39,101 nucleotides of DNA from Saprospiraceae bacterium (GCA_029262975.1 JAJCYJ010000801.1:1-39101); one strand, 5' to 3'. Counted from the first letter of the stretch, positions 16,688 to 24,330 are shown. A program made the numbers and translations. Notes: generated by a model from the letters alone, not told the origin.

Positions 16688-17333
16688 GTGATTTTAGTAA
16701 TCCTTTTATATCGTGTGTTTTTGTATTGAAATTGCTATTTTCGTGGATTCTGTGATGCACTAGTTCTTCATTTATGTTTTCAAAAGTACAACCTTTTTTA
16801 ATAAGTTTTAACCAAAAATCGTAATCTTCTATCCCGTCTAAATCTTCATTCCATCCTCCAACATCTATAGCATCTTTCTTATTAAACATAGCAGAAGTAT
16901 TAGCGATTTGATTAATTCCGTTCTTGGAATAATCTACTATATCTTGATGCTTTAAAAATAAAGTTGGACTACCTGTTATTTCTCCTAACTCATTGACGTA
17001 AAATATCTTAGAGCCAACTACCTCAACCATTACTTTAATCTGCTCCTGTAGTTTATTAGATAGCCAAATATCATCTCCATCTTGAATGCAAATCTTGTCT
17101 CCTTTAGTTTCCTTGAGAAGCTTATTCAAAGTCTTAGCCCTACCTTTTTCCTTATACTCAAATAGATTAATTCTATCGTCATTATAAGAGCATATAATCT
17201 CTTTACTTGAATCGGTAGATGCATTTAATCCTATCAATAATTCAAAATCTTTAAAACTTTGATTTAATACAGAATCAATAGCATCTTTTAAATAATTTTC
17301 TTCATTATGTATTGCCAATAAAATACTAATCAT
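16677..17333 (-). CDS. family 2 glycosyltransferase
   Basis: A 218-residue GT2 enzyme. I-S-I-L-L-A-I-H-N-E-E-N-Y-L and S-V-L-N-Q-S-F-K-D-F-E-L-L-I-G are classic N-terminal motifs. K-I-C-I-Q-D-G-D-D-I-W (about residues 95-105) is the DxD-type site, and G-G-W-N-E-D-L...E-D-Y-D-F-W-L-K-L is the ED-Y-D-F-W acceptor/catalytic motif. Length is short but complete for bacterial soluble GT2 enzymes. Substrate unknown. Confidence 0.88.
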   Translation of the reverse strand: MISILLAIHNEENYLKDAIDSVLNQSFKDFELLIGLNASTDSSKEIICSYNDDRINLFEYKEKGRAKTLNKLLKETKGDKICIQDGDDIWLSNKLQEQIKVMVEVVGSKIFYVNELGEITGSPTLFLKHQDIVDYSKNGINQIANTSAMFNKKDAIDVGGWNEDLDGIEDYDFWLKLIKKGCTFENINEELVHHRIHENSNFNTKTHDIKGLLKSHGL

Positions 17334-17336
17334 AAT

Positions 17337-17987
17337 TTATCCTCTTATTTCCTTATGATTTTTATCTAATGCGATTAATTTTGAATTATTGTTTTGATCT
17401 TTTTCTGGCGTGCAATAATCCCTATTTAAAATCAAGCTCGGCTTAACTTCTGTTAGGTATTTATTATAGTGCGTTTCATCGTGCCATCTAGCTATTATTC
17501 CTCTATCTAAATCCTTATCGATATTATCTGCTATCTCTTGGCTCATTTTCAAAAATGACTTACTTGTACCACCCTGAAAACCTCCACAACAATAAGTCTC
17601 AATATCCTCTGAATAAGCCGTAGATTCTTTATTTAGTTCAAAGGTGTTTTTGAAATTCCTAGACCCTGAATAAGGGTGGATGCAAGCCGTTAATCCATCG
17701 CCTAATATTTCACTTCCCACATCTTTACAAAATAACATGTCTACGTCAGAATAGAAAATATAATCAAAGGTTTTTAATATGTCTTTTTGCTTATTAAATT
17801 GGTGATACCTCATTAATGTTGGGTATGGAAATGGTTTATGTTTCATATAAAAAGTACAATCCTTGTCTCCAAAAGTAAATATGGTTATTTTATGACTTTT
17901 TAAAAAGAATTTAACAATAGAATCTATTAATGGTTTTAAAAACACATTATATTTTCCTGTTGCTATGACAGCCATCGCTATATTCAT
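17337..17987 (-). CDS. family 6 glycosyltransferase, ABO-like alpha-1,3-Gal/GalNAc transferase
   Basis: A 216-residue GT6-type enzyme. Its motifs match the family of mammalian ABO and alpha-1,3-galactosyltransferases: F-D-Y-I-F-Y-S-D-V-D-M-L-F with DVD at 81-83, Y-C-C-G-G-F-Q-G-G near 132-140, and W-H-D-E-T-H-Y-N-K-Y at 168-177. There is no membrane anchor, as in known bacterial GT6 enzymes. These usually transfer alpha-Gal or alpha-GalNAc to the 3-OH of Gal, often needing a Fuc-alpha-1,2 neighbour. A GT11 fucosyltransferase two genes upstream fits that. Donor choice is not predictable here. Confidence 0.88.
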   Translation of the reverse strand: MNIAMAVIATGKYNVFLKPLIDSIVKFFLKSHKITIFTFGDKDCTFYMKHKPFPYPTLMRYHQFNKQKDILKTFDYIFYSDVDMLFCKDVGSEILGDGLTACIHPYSGSRNFKNTFELNKESTAYSEDIETYCCGGFQGGTSKSFLKMSQEIADNIDKDLDRGIIARWHDETHYNKYLTEVKPSLILNRDYCTPEKDQNNNSKLIALDKNHKEIRG

Positions 17988-18175
17988 TTTATTAATCTTG
18001 TTATTGCTCTATGAGGTGATTGCCATTGTCTATTGTCGTTATGACATTTACCAAAATATTTAACAATCTCAGAAGTAAATTCATCTCCCTTATAATGCAC
18101 CACCTTTTCAATAGTCATTATTTTTAAACCAATATCTGTCTTAAATTCAATCTTATCACCTACCTCGTACTTCAT
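17984..18175 (-). CDS. hypothetical protein, 63 aa, between GT11 and GT6
   Basis: I use the ATG at 18175, which overlaps the GT11 stop in an ATGA, rather than the upstream start in the ORF track. The peptide begins MKYEVGDKIEFKT, reminiscent of small SH3-like beta barrels, and ends with a basic stretch. No family is recognised. It may be a phage early-gene remnant between the transferases. Confidence 0.5.
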   Translation of the reverse strand: MKYEVGDKIEFKTDIGLKIMTIEKVVHYKGDEFTSEIVKYFGKCHNDNRQWQSPHRAITRLIK

Positions 18176-18822
18176 AATACGATCCATTCAGCACAATACA
18201 AATCGCTAACATTAACATCCGATTTGCTTCCTGCAAACCATAATTTAGGGGCTATCACAACTTTGTTAGGGTTTTGATTCAGCCAAGCAGCCCACCAACT
18301 GAATGAACTATTACTTATAATATTATGCTCACATCTGCTCATTAATTCCATATCTTCCAGTTCATTTCCCTCTGCTATTTCAAAGGGGAAATGCTCTCCA
18401 CACCAAGTTCTGTCATCTGTAAATATTAAAAAATCTCTGTCTTTATATCCTACGTTTTTGAATCTTTGTATTGCTTCATTTAAATACTCTAAAGTTACTA
18501 CTGGATGACATTCTATATTAACATAATCACCTCGTCTTACATGTATAGACACTTTATCGATTGGCTCTGAGTTGAAGTTAAAATACTCCAATATCTCTCC
18601 TCTACAGTGGCTAAAATATTTTTCTGATTGAAAATATCCACTTAAGCAAATGTTGTCAAAATAGGGGACCTCTTTGTATTCAAAACAAGGCTCTTTATAT
18701 ATTGGATAATTCAAGTCTTGCTTAAAATTATAATCCATTCCATTCTTAATTGCGTAACCAATCACAGTTGCTTTTTGAAACATGTTATTTCCGAGCCTCC
18801 CTACAAATTTAATGCTTACCAT
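18172..18822 (-). CDS. GT11 fucosyltransferase (alpha-1,2 type)
   Basis: A 216-residue GT11 enzyme that would transfer fucose from GDP-fucose to the 2-OH of galactose. Family motifs are G-R-L-G-N-N-M-F-Q at 8-16, V-S-I-H-V-R-R-G-D-Y at 91-100 (the H-x-R-R-x-D donor site) and I-S-N-S-S-F-S-W-W-A-A-W-L near 169-181. It is shorter than the ~290 residues usual for the family, mainly in the middle. It overlaps the GT25 gene and the next small gene. GDP-fucose must come from the host, as no synthesis gene is present. Confidence 0.9.
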   Translation of the reverse strand: MVSIKFVGRLGNNMFQKATVIGYAIKNGMDYNFKQDLNYPIYKEPCFEYKEVPYFDNICLSGYFQSEKYFSHCRGEILEYFNFNSEPIDKVSIHVRRGDYVNIECHPVVTLEYLNEAIQRFKNVGYKDRDFLIFTDDRTWCGEHFPFEIAEGNELEDMELMSRCEHNIISNSSFSWWAAWLNQNPNKVVIAPKLWFAGSKSDVNVSDLYCAEWIVL

Positions 18823-19414
18823 ATCTTAAGTGTTTGTTATCAGTTTCGATATTTACCAAGTCACTGTAACCTTTTTTTTGCCAGGACAATTCAGGATAAG
18901 CAATAAAGCAATTATTGTTTTTTTGGTATTCAGTTAAGAGGACATCTACTTTAAATGCACGTTTTTCTAAATGATTTATTAACCCATCTATTGCATTCTT
19001 ATTAACCATATATGATTGTGTACATAACACATTTTTAGCTTTCTTAAGATGGGTAGAATAGTCTTCAATTGCATTTTTCCAAAGCAATGAACCGCCTAAA
19101 AATAAAATGTGCCAATCTCTGGGTAGTTCATTGAAGCTTTCGTTAAATCTTTTTATCAGATCAAAATCAAAAACGCAATCATCTTCCAATATTAATCCAT
19201 TTTCACCACTTTTCTGTATGAGTTTTAATGCTCTTAAGTGGCTTGCATAACACCCCATAGCGCCCTGCATAATTCCTGTATGTTCTGGAAAGTCTGTTTT
19301 ACCATCGGAAGCCTGAACTAAAATCATCTCCATCTCAAATTTTTTACATTCTTTAGTGATATGCTTGAGTCTATCAGGTCTTCTCTTAAGATTAATTACG
19401 TATGCTTTATTCAT
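18809..19414 (-). CDS. family 25 glycosyltransferase (LPS/LOS type)
   Basis: A 201-residue GT25 enzyme, a family of beta-galactosyl-type transferases of lipooligosaccharide. Hallmarks are the start K-A-Y-V-I-N-L-K-R-R-P-D-R-L, then G-A-M-G-C-Y-A-S-H-L-R-A-L (51-63), and G-L-I-L-E-D-D-C-V-F with the EDD metal site at 77-79. It overlaps both neighbouring glycosyltransferases. It could add the galactose later modified by GT11 and GT6 (inference). Confidence 0.88.
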   Translation of the reverse strand: MNKAYVINLKRRPDRLKHITKECKKFEMEMILVQASDGKTDFPEHTGIMQGAMGCYASHLRALKLIQKSGENGLILEDDCVFDFDLIKRFNESFNELPRDWHILFLGGSLLWKNAIEDYSTHLKKAKNVLCTQSYMVNKNAIDGLINHLEKRAFKVDVLLTEYQKNNNCFIAYPELSWQKKGYSDLVNIETDNKHLRYGKH

Positions 19415-20036
19415 AATGGTTCATTTTTGAGATTCCTTTTCTATGTATTACTAAACTTTCTATCGAGTGATACTGATTTAATCCTTTAGCATATAATTGC
19501 CTTGATATTTGTGCTCCAACTCCACTACTTAATTTATGATTTTCATCCCACCTATCTTTTGCAATTGGCTTTATATTCACTTCTTTAAAAAATTCACTAG
19601 TACAAATAAAACATAAATCTGACCACTGTGTTAAAATAACATTCCCTTTTATAAGAGGGTCAATTCCCGTCCAGCATTGTTTTTTTATCCTAACATCAGA
19701 AAGCAAAGATAAGCATATCTTTTTTTCATCTTTAATTTTCTGAAATAATTTTATAGATTTATTTACAAAGTCACAACAAAGTTCGACATCGTCTGGAATG
19801 AAAATAAAATAATCGTAATCTTCTGATTTTAGCTGTCTAAAAATTTGTCTATACTTAATCCATGCCTGTTTTTTTCCATAGTTTTTATGAAATTTATAAA
19901 AATAAAATTCACCTTCTATGTTAAAATTTGAGTTATCATCCCATACAATTATGTCTTCGCCTTTTAATTCCTCTAAGAGATTCAGCAATAGTTCTCTTCT
20001 ATCATAGGATGTTATGTTAATTAGAACTTTAGCCAT
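19407..20036 (-). CDS. glycosyltransferase, GT2-like
   Basis: A 209-residue GT-A-like enzyme. The start V-L-I-N-I-T-S-Y-D-R-R and I-I-V-W-D-D-N-S are a GT2-like N-terminal fold, and Y-F-I-F-I-P-D-D-V-E (near 75-85) is the metal site. A later C-W-T-G-I-D and S-S-G-V-G-A-Q-I-S-R segment agrees with a transferase. It is the first gene of the cassette and overlaps the truncated YopX gene by 8 bp. Confidence 0.72.
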   Translation of the reverse strand: MAKVLINITSYDRRELLLNLLEELKGEDIIVWDDNSNFNIEGEFYFYKFHKNYGKKQAWIKYRQIFRQLKSEDYDYFIFIPDDVELCCDFVNKSIKLFQKIKDEKKICLSLLSDVRIKKQCWTGIDPLIKGNVILTQWSDLCFICTSEFFKEVNIKPIAKDRWDENHKLSSGVGAQISRQLYAKGLNQYHSIESLVIHRKGISKMNHYE

Positions 20037-20250
20037 TTTTATTAATCACATTTATCTGTTCTTGTAATCCTGTGTATTGCATTATAGTACAGTCATCAAT
20101 CTCTAATGATGGTCTTGGGTTGTCATTAGTATTCCAATTTTCATTTCCAACAAAACGTTCTTCGTCAGAGTTTTTTAGGATATCGTGTAAATCAGCGTAT
20201 GCCATTCTACTTCCATCCCACGCTCTAAACTTTATTTCTCTCTTTTTCAT
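20029..20250 (-). CDS. truncated YopX-like protein
   Basis: Starting at the ATG at 20250, the product opens KKREIKFRAWDGSRMAY, the hallmark of YopX family phage proteins, and reaches I-M-Q-Y-T-G-L. Full-length members continue with D-x-x-G-x-E-I-Y-E-G-D and a beta-rich C-terminal half; here it stops 11 residues later. The ORF-track start at 20325 overlaps the upstream gene and is unlikely. The break falls exactly where the glycan cassette begins, so this looks like a recombination junction. Confidence 0.7.
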   Translation of the reverse strand: MKKREIKFRAWDGSRMAYADLHDILKNSDEERFVGNENWNTNDNPRPSLEIDDCTIMQYTGLQEQINVINKNG

Positions 20251-20276
20251 AGTATTTGTTTTAATGCTATTGGGGT

Positions 20277-20468
20277 TTAAACTTGAAATGGTGGTTGTAT
20301 TCCTTTTCCACACATCCACCCCCAATACATTGCTACATATAAATGTTTAGTAGCCTCATCTGTAAATACATTGGGTTTTTTAAATGTTTTATCGTAAATA
20401 TCAAATTCATTATTGAATGTTAAATCTTTTTTAGCAATATCAAATAGCTGTTTAATTTTTGGACTCAT
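20277..20468 (-). CDS. hypothetical protein, 63 aa
   Basis: A 63-residue protein with a helical N-terminus and the C-terminal pattern M-Y-W-G-W-M-C-G-K-G, unrecognised. It lies in the early operon after a ~100-bp gap and 26 bp before YopX. Small conserved proteins of this shape are common in phage early regions. Confidence 0.55.
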   Translation of the reverse strand: MSPKIKQLFDIAKKDLTFNNEFDIYDKTFKKPNVFTDEATKHLYVAMYWGWMCGKGIQPPFQV

Positions 20469-20527
20469 AATCTAATTTTTAAGTTTAATAGTTTCATGAC
20501 AGCACTTAAACAACATTGTTCATACTT

Positions 20528-20562
20528 CGCAACGACACTTATGTTTTGTTTAGTTGCGTGTC
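20528..20562 (-). other. gap with crossing complementary stems
   Basis: In the 101-bp gap, CGCAAC (20528-20533) pairs with GTTGCG (20553-20558) and GACAC (20534-20538) with GTGTC (20558-20562). The two pairings cross, giving a tight pseudoknot or alternative hairpins. No promoter box is seen. Confidence 0.25.
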
Positions 20563-20569
20563 TATAATA

Positions 20570-20830
20570 CTACTTTAGTGGTAAATTCAACCAATTAGCA
20601 TTAGACCAAGTAACTTCTTCATCTATTCGTTTACTACCATAGTGTGGTATTTGTTCCATAGTATCGTAATCTATTGGTATTCCGTTACAATCTTCGTGCG
20701 CAAAAACTTGGCTTAAATCTCGCATATCAAATTCTTGTCCGCAATTACCACAATTGTTTTTGTGTTTTTTGTCTAATAGTTCTGTAAGTTTTTCAATAGA
20801 TTCACTCATTAAATTTTCAATTGGTTTCAT
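20570..20830 (-). CDS. zinc-ribbon-like protein, 86 aa
   Basis: An 86-residue protein with a possible Zn-binding set: CGNCGQEFDM near residue 28 and a later A-H-E-D-C. Phage proteins with C-x-x-C...F-D-M-x-x-L...V-F-x-H-x-x-C are frequent in early regions, but no function is established that I know of. It overlaps the upstream gene by 4 bp (ATGA). Confidence 0.55.
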   Translation of the reverse strand: MKPIENLMSESIEKLTELLDKKHKNNCGNCGQEFDMRDLSQVFAHEDCNGIPIDYDTMEQIPHYGSKRIDEEVTWSNANWLNLPLK

Positions 20831-21192
20831 AGCTTTAATATTTTTAAAAGATTTTGTTTCATATTGTTTTTGCCAGTAATTAATTTGCCAATATCCTGAA
20901 TCTGTAAGAGGGCATTATTTGCTTTACCAATTCTTTTTTTATGTTCTTCGATTTCCATTAAATAATTATCTTGCATTTTAGTGATATATTGAATAAGATC
21001 ATTAAAATCTTTCTCCGTTGAATTATCAAGCAGTAAATTCTTCTTTAATATTTCAGATAAATCATCCTCCTCCCTTGTATATTCTGATAGATTATTTCTA
21101 ATCCAAAAACCCTCATGCCCATCGAAAAAATATTTAATTGAATAAGGAATTTTTGTGAACTCTAATGGTGTAATATATTTTATTGTTTTCAT
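20827..21192 (-). CDS. hypothetical protein, 121 aa
   Basis: A 121-residue acidic protein, with a compact N-terminal part including F-D-G-H-E-G-F-W and a long helical C-terminus ending in a basic N-N-M-K-Q-N. No motif recognised. Coupled to the zinc-ribbon gene downstream. Confidence 0.55.
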   Translation of the reverse strand: MKTIKYITPLEFTKIPYSIKYFFDGHEGFWIRNNLSEYTREEDDLSEILKKNLLLDNSTEKDFNDLIQYITKMQDNYLMEIEEHKKRIGKANNALLQIQDIGKLITGKNNMKQNLLKILKL

Positions 21193-21249
21193 AATTATTT
21201 GTTTTTAAATTTTATTAGTTAATTCCTATTCTTTAATTTATATCTGTGT

Positions 21250-21615
21250 TTACTTTAATTTTAAATAACAATCTATTTCATCCATTACCTTATCCAATGA
21301 CCAACTTACTAATGTTTTGTAATTATTCATTTTAAGCCTCTCTAAGAACTTTTTTTGATTTTCTGAGGGTTTATTATACCCAACCTTTAATTCGATGAAT
21401 AAGCCACCCCATTTGCCTTTAGGTTCTAAAATTACAATATCTGGAACACCGCTTTTCACTCCTAACGATTTTCTCTTCTTTAAATAACTCACATTTGTAC
21501 GAATCTCATTTGGTGGATGGAACCATAAAACACCCAAAGAATCTAAATAACAGGCAACGGTCTTTTGGAAGTTCTCTTCTTTGCCGATATATTTATTTTG
21601 TTTTAGTTTTTTCAT
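21250..21615 (-). CDS. VRR-NUC domain nuclease
   Basis: A 121-residue VRR-NUC protein of the PD-(D/E)XK nuclease fold. S-G-V-P-D-I-V-I-L holds the Asp (about 59), G-L-F-I-E-L-K-V the E-x-K pair (75 and 77) and S-E-N-Q-K-K-F-L the Gln (about 87), all diagnostic. Stand-alone VRR-NUC enzymes act on branched or structured DNA, likely in phage replication or recombination. It overlaps the next upstream gene by 4 bp. Confidence 0.88.
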   Translation of the reverse strand: MKKLKQNKYIGKEENFQKTVACYLDSLGVLWFHPPNEIRTNVSYLKKRKSLGVKSGVPDIVILEPKGKWGGLFIELKVGYNKPSENQKKFLERLKMNNYKTLVSWSLDKVMDEIDCYLKLK

Positions 21616-21851
21616 TGGTATTTCTTAATTTCTTTTAGTACTTCGTTATCATAGTCTGAATCTATTCCGTGATTTTTAAGTTTTTTAATTATGCCTTCCT
21701 GAAAAGTAATTGCACAACCTTTAGATGTATAATTAAATATTTCTTCTGAAGTAATTGTTTCTTCTACAATTATGGTTTTAAATTTTCTAATTATTTTACT
21801 TGCTCTTTCTATTGGAGTAAAATCATATTTCGGTGTACTTTTCCAACTCAT
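21612..21851 (-). CDS. hypothetical protein, 79 aa
   Basis: A 79-residue protein with no recognised motif, starting SWKSTPKYDFTP. It lies between a larger early protein and the VRR-NUC nuclease with overlapping ends, so it is probably cotranslated with them. Confidence 0.55.
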   Translation of the reverse strand: MSWKSTPKYDFTPIERASKIIRKFKTIIVEETITSEEIFNYTSKGCAITFQEGIIKKLKNHGIDSDYDNEVLKEIKKYQ

Positions 21852-21852
21852 C

Positions 21853-22533
21853 TTAATTCAATTTATTTTTATTTAATTTAAACCAATCCACAACTTCTAG
21901 TTTATAAAAGCAGGGTGGGATTTTACTATCATTTCTTTTTTTATTTAATGACATCCCAAATGCTTTTTTAGGATTCTTTTGTTCTAATACCTCAGCCCTT
22001 TCAGCTTCAGCGATTCTGTCTTTTAATTCTACTCCCATTTTTTCATTTAACATCCTTTCACTCAACATATAGTCGTAGATGTCTTTAAAACTTGCTATTA
22101 ATATTTCAGGGAATTGACCGCTAGAACCATTTTTTTTGCTAGATTCTAAAAATACCTTATCTCTCAGCCATTCAAAATGCTTTTTCTTTTCCCACATTTC
22201 CCATTGTTTATTATTTTCAGGCTCAGGAAGTTTAAAAGTATCTAATTTTCTTTTATTGATTTTAAAGCGTCTGTACGCACCAAAAACATTTGCTACATAC
22301 ATAGTATTAAAATTCTGATAAGTGTTTAGATTTACGTCTAATTTTCCATTTGCACCCAATTCAAAAGCCTCTCTAAAGTTTCCTACTGAAATATTTTTGT
22401 GATTTAATTCGATGTTATTAATTATGATGTGTAAAGAATGCTTATCAAAGTTTTTAGGATTAAACCCGACCAACTCCATACCATAAAAAAGAGCTTTTTT
22501 AATTGGACTTACTTGTTTTTCTATTTCATTCAT
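21853..22533 (-). CDS. early/replication protein, 226 aa, unknown
   Basis: A 226-residue helical protein. The first 100 residues (K-K-A-L-F-Y-G-M-E-L-V-G-F, then F-R-E-A-F-E-L-G-A-N-G-K-L-D and A-N-V-F-G-A-Y-R) resemble a family common in Bacteroidota phages and mobile elements near replication genes. Function is not known to me; a loader or adaptor role is only a guess. The C-terminus is basic. Confidence 0.6.
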   Translation of the reverse strand: MNEIEKQVSPIKKALFYGMELVGFNPKNFDKHSLHIIINNIELNHKNISVGNFREAFELGANGKLDVNLNTYQNFNTMYVANVFGAYRRFKINKRKLDTFKLPEPENNKQWEMWEKKKHFEWLRDKVFLESSKKNGSSGQFPEILIASFKDIYDYMLSERMLNEKMGVELKDRIAEAERAEVLEQKNPKKAFGMSLNKKRNDSKIPPCFYKLEVVDWFKLNKNKLN

Positions 22534-22549
22534 AATATCAGTTATTTAG

Positions 22550-22720
22550 TTAGAGTGTTAAATTCTCTTTAATGTATTCTTGGAGCTTTTCCGCCCACTT
22601 TTTTGGCAATCCTTGCTTTCCTTGAATAGCTTTCTGAAGTGTTGAATTAGGACATCCTATTGCTTTTTCTAAGCCACTTATTGATAGAACTTCTTTGTTT
22701 TTTATTAGCCAATTGGTCAT
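22550..22720 (-). CDS. small HTH-like protein, 56 aa
   Basis: Too short for the ORF track. The product (S-I-S-G-L-E-K-A-I-G-C-P-N-S-T-L-Q-K-A-I-Q-G-K) looks like a helix-turn-helix of XRE type, a minimal DNA-binding protein. It has an unusually clear Shine-Dalgarno, AAAGGAGG, about 9 nt before ATG, whereas most genes here have none. May regulate early genes. Confidence 0.65.
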   Translation of the reverse strand: MTNWLIKNKEVLSISGLEKAIGCPNSTLQKAIQGKQGLPKKWAEKLQEYIKENLTL

Positions 22721-22757
22721 AATTAATACCTCCTTTACTTGATTAATTTTGTGTGTG

Positions 22758-23006
22758 CTAAATTATTTTAATGCTTAATATGCAATACCCTTTCATCAAT
22801 CCAAATTCTTCACAATTACTTAGTATTCCGATTATTCTATAGCTCAAGCATCTACCCAAGTATTCATCTTTTAAAGGACAATAATCTGATAAAGTAATAA
22901 TATCATCAACCTTATAATCCCTATCGTCTTTTCTTAGCTCAAACGTTTTTTCTCCCTGCTGTAATTGATTGAAGTATTTTGTGTAAGTCTTTAAGTCGTG
23001 CTCCAT
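22758..23006 (-). CDS. DUF3850 / ASCH-PUA-like protein
   Basis: An 82-residue protein matching DUF3850. It has H-D-L-K-T...Y-F-x-x-L-x-x-G-E-K-T-F-E-L-R-K-D-D-R-D-Y-K-V-D-D, then C-x-x-Y-R-I-I-G and a final Y-C-I-L-S-I strand. The fold is related to ASCH/PUA domains that bind nucleic acids or modified bases. Common in phage early regions; exact role unknown. Confidence 0.85.
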   Translation of the reverse strand: MEHDLKTYTKYFNQLQQGEKTFELRKDDRDYKVDDIITLSDYCPLKDEYLGRCLSYRIIGILSNCEEFGLMKGYCILSIKII

Positions 23007-23011
23007 ATTAT

Positions 23012-23347
23012 TTATAATTTAATTTCTGCATACCATTCACCATCACCCATCGCACCAGTGTATATAATAGTTAACTTCTTTTTTGTAGCCCTCCAATTAA
23101 ATGGCTCTAAATGTCTCTCTTTATAGCCTCTAGAGTACTTATAAAAGTAGTTTGATACGGGGGTCTCATTAATTCCAACTTCTTCAATGAAATCAATAAG
23201 ATTACAACTCCTCAATTCACATTCAATGTCGTATAAACAACGGTCAGTATCTAAATCAATACCGTCATTATTACACATATCAATAAACGTCTGTTGTTCG
23301 TCAAGATTTGTTGTTACTTGGAAGCCTTCAATTTCTAATGTTTTCAT
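23012..23347 (-). CDS. hypothetical protein, 111 aa
   Basis: A 111-residue acidic protein with no recognised motif, with I-D-M-C-N-N-D-G-I-D-L-D early and a beta-type C-terminus. It is preceded by its own promoter box inside an inverted repeat. Confidence 0.55.
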   Translation of the reverse strand: MKTLEIEGFQVTTNLDEQQTFIDMCNNDGIDLDTDRCLYDIECELRSCNLIDFIEEVGINETPVSNYFYKYSRGYKERHLEPFNWRATKKKLTIIYTGAMGDGEWYAEIKL

Positions 23348-23365
23348 AATATAAAGTTTAAAAGT

Positions 23366-23385
23366 TTATCCAAATATACGGATAA
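23366..23385 (-). promoter_or_regulatory. promoter TATATTTG within an inverted repeat
   Basis: Minus-strand TTATCCGTATATTTGGATAA carries the -7 box TATATTTG (23371-23378) with TTATCC/GGATAA arms flanking it. The arms look like an operator, so a repressor could block this internal early promoter. About 15 nt separate a likely start site from the next ATG. Confidence 0.5.
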
Positions 23386-23438
23386 TATATTTACTATCCT
23401 AATTTTGAGATAAATATTTTAGTTAATAATTCCTATCT

Positions 23439-24050
23439 TTAAATTAAGTGTGCGTATTTATCTTCTAATGTTTTCGGCATATTCTTTTTTACGTTCTTTA
23501 TTTGGATATTTAGCCAATTAACAAAATGTGCCTTAATGTCTTTTTCGGGCTTATCTAAATCAGCCTTTAACTCTAAGTCATCTAAAAATAACGTGAGATA
23601 TTGTTTTACGTCATTTAATTCTAACCTTTTTTTCATACATATTTGTTCAATCCAAGAGTGGGAGTTTATTACACTCTCTTTAACTATTACTATATCTGTT
23701 ACATTAACATTAACTATATCATTAACTATAACAGGTTTTTTGGGTTCGTCTGGGTTATCATTTAACCCATTGGGTTTTTTGGGTTTAGTTGGGTTTTTAG
23801 GCCTACCACCTTTAGAACCATTATTTCTTGACCTGCCAGCTCTTTCTTCCCATTTTATTAAATCCCTTTTTAATACCTGTTTTATTAAAGTGAAAGCCAT
23901 TTTTAAAATAGGGTCTTCAACTGTTGGATTCTCATCATTGACGTAAGAAAATATTATCGATATTAATTCACCCCTTTTTTCTAATGGTAACTGTTCAAAA
24001 ATTTCTTTCTGGTCAGTATAAAGAATAAATGCTTTTTTATTATCTGCCAT
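23439..24050 (-). CDS. replication-associated protein (DUF6291-like)
   Basis: A 203-residue protein. Residues 5-75 (F-I-L-Y-T-D-Q-K-E-I-F-E-Q-L, E-K-R-G-E-L-I-S-I-I-F-S-Y) match a domain found in Bacteroidota phage replication modules. The linker S-K-G-G-R-P-K-N-P plus P-K-K-P repeats looks like an AT-hook-type DNA-binding stretch, then a V-N-V-N-V-T linker and a helical C-terminus. Primosome-like or helicase-loader-like role is inferred from context only. Confidence 0.6.
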   Translation of the reverse strand: MADNKKAFILYTDQKEIFEQLPLEKRGELISIIFSYVNDENPTVEDPILKMAFTLIKQVLKRDLIKWEERAGRSRNNGSKGGRPKNPTKPKKPNGLNDNPDEPKKPVIVNDIVNVNVTDIVIVKESVINSHSWIEQICMKKRLELNDVKQYLTLFLDDLELKADLDKPEKDIKAHFVNWLNIQIKNVKKNMPKTLEDKYAHLI

Positions 24051-24052
24051 AA

Positions 24053-24328
24053 CTAAAACGGTAAACAGTCGAAATGACTACTTTTATTTATATATTTTCC
24101 AAACCTAGTAATGGGCTTATTACAATCACAACACCTTGAAAAACACCAATTCTTTAATCTTCTAAGAAATAATTTAAACCCAAGCTTAAATGTTGACATG
24201 GTAAGGTGAAACCTTCCATAATCATAATACTCGTGCTGTTTACATCTTTGGCAATATTGATAACCGCAATCAGTTTCTTCATTAAGATTATGACCGACTA
24301 TGAAACACATTGTTCTTTTTATACTCAT
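24053..24328 (-). CDS. Cys-rich zinc-binding protein, 91 aa
   Basis: A 91-residue protein with C-F-I-V-G-H-N-L near its start, then Y-Q-Y-C-Q-R-C and C-C-D-C. The beginning resembles prophage DUF1660-type proteins (C-x-x-F-G-H...C-x-R-C-G), suggesting one or two zinc knuckles. The upstream leader contains a hairpin and a GGGGAGG sequence about 19 nt before the ATG. Confidence 0.55.
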   Translation of the reverse strand: MSIKRTMCFIVGHNLNEETDCGYQYCQRCKQHEYYDYGRFHLTMSTFKLGFKLFLRRLKNWCFSRCCDCNKPITRFGKYINKSSHFDCLPF

Positions 24329-24330
24329 TG

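Noticed and set aside
20251-20325. N-terminal extension of the YopX-like ORF
   Set aside because: It overlaps the upstream gene and the family homology begins at the internal ATG.
23536-23946. 136-aa plus-strand ORF
   Set aside because: It is antisense to the DUF6291-like gene and has low-complexity Leu/Ser/Thr-rich sequence with no promoter; a shadow frame.
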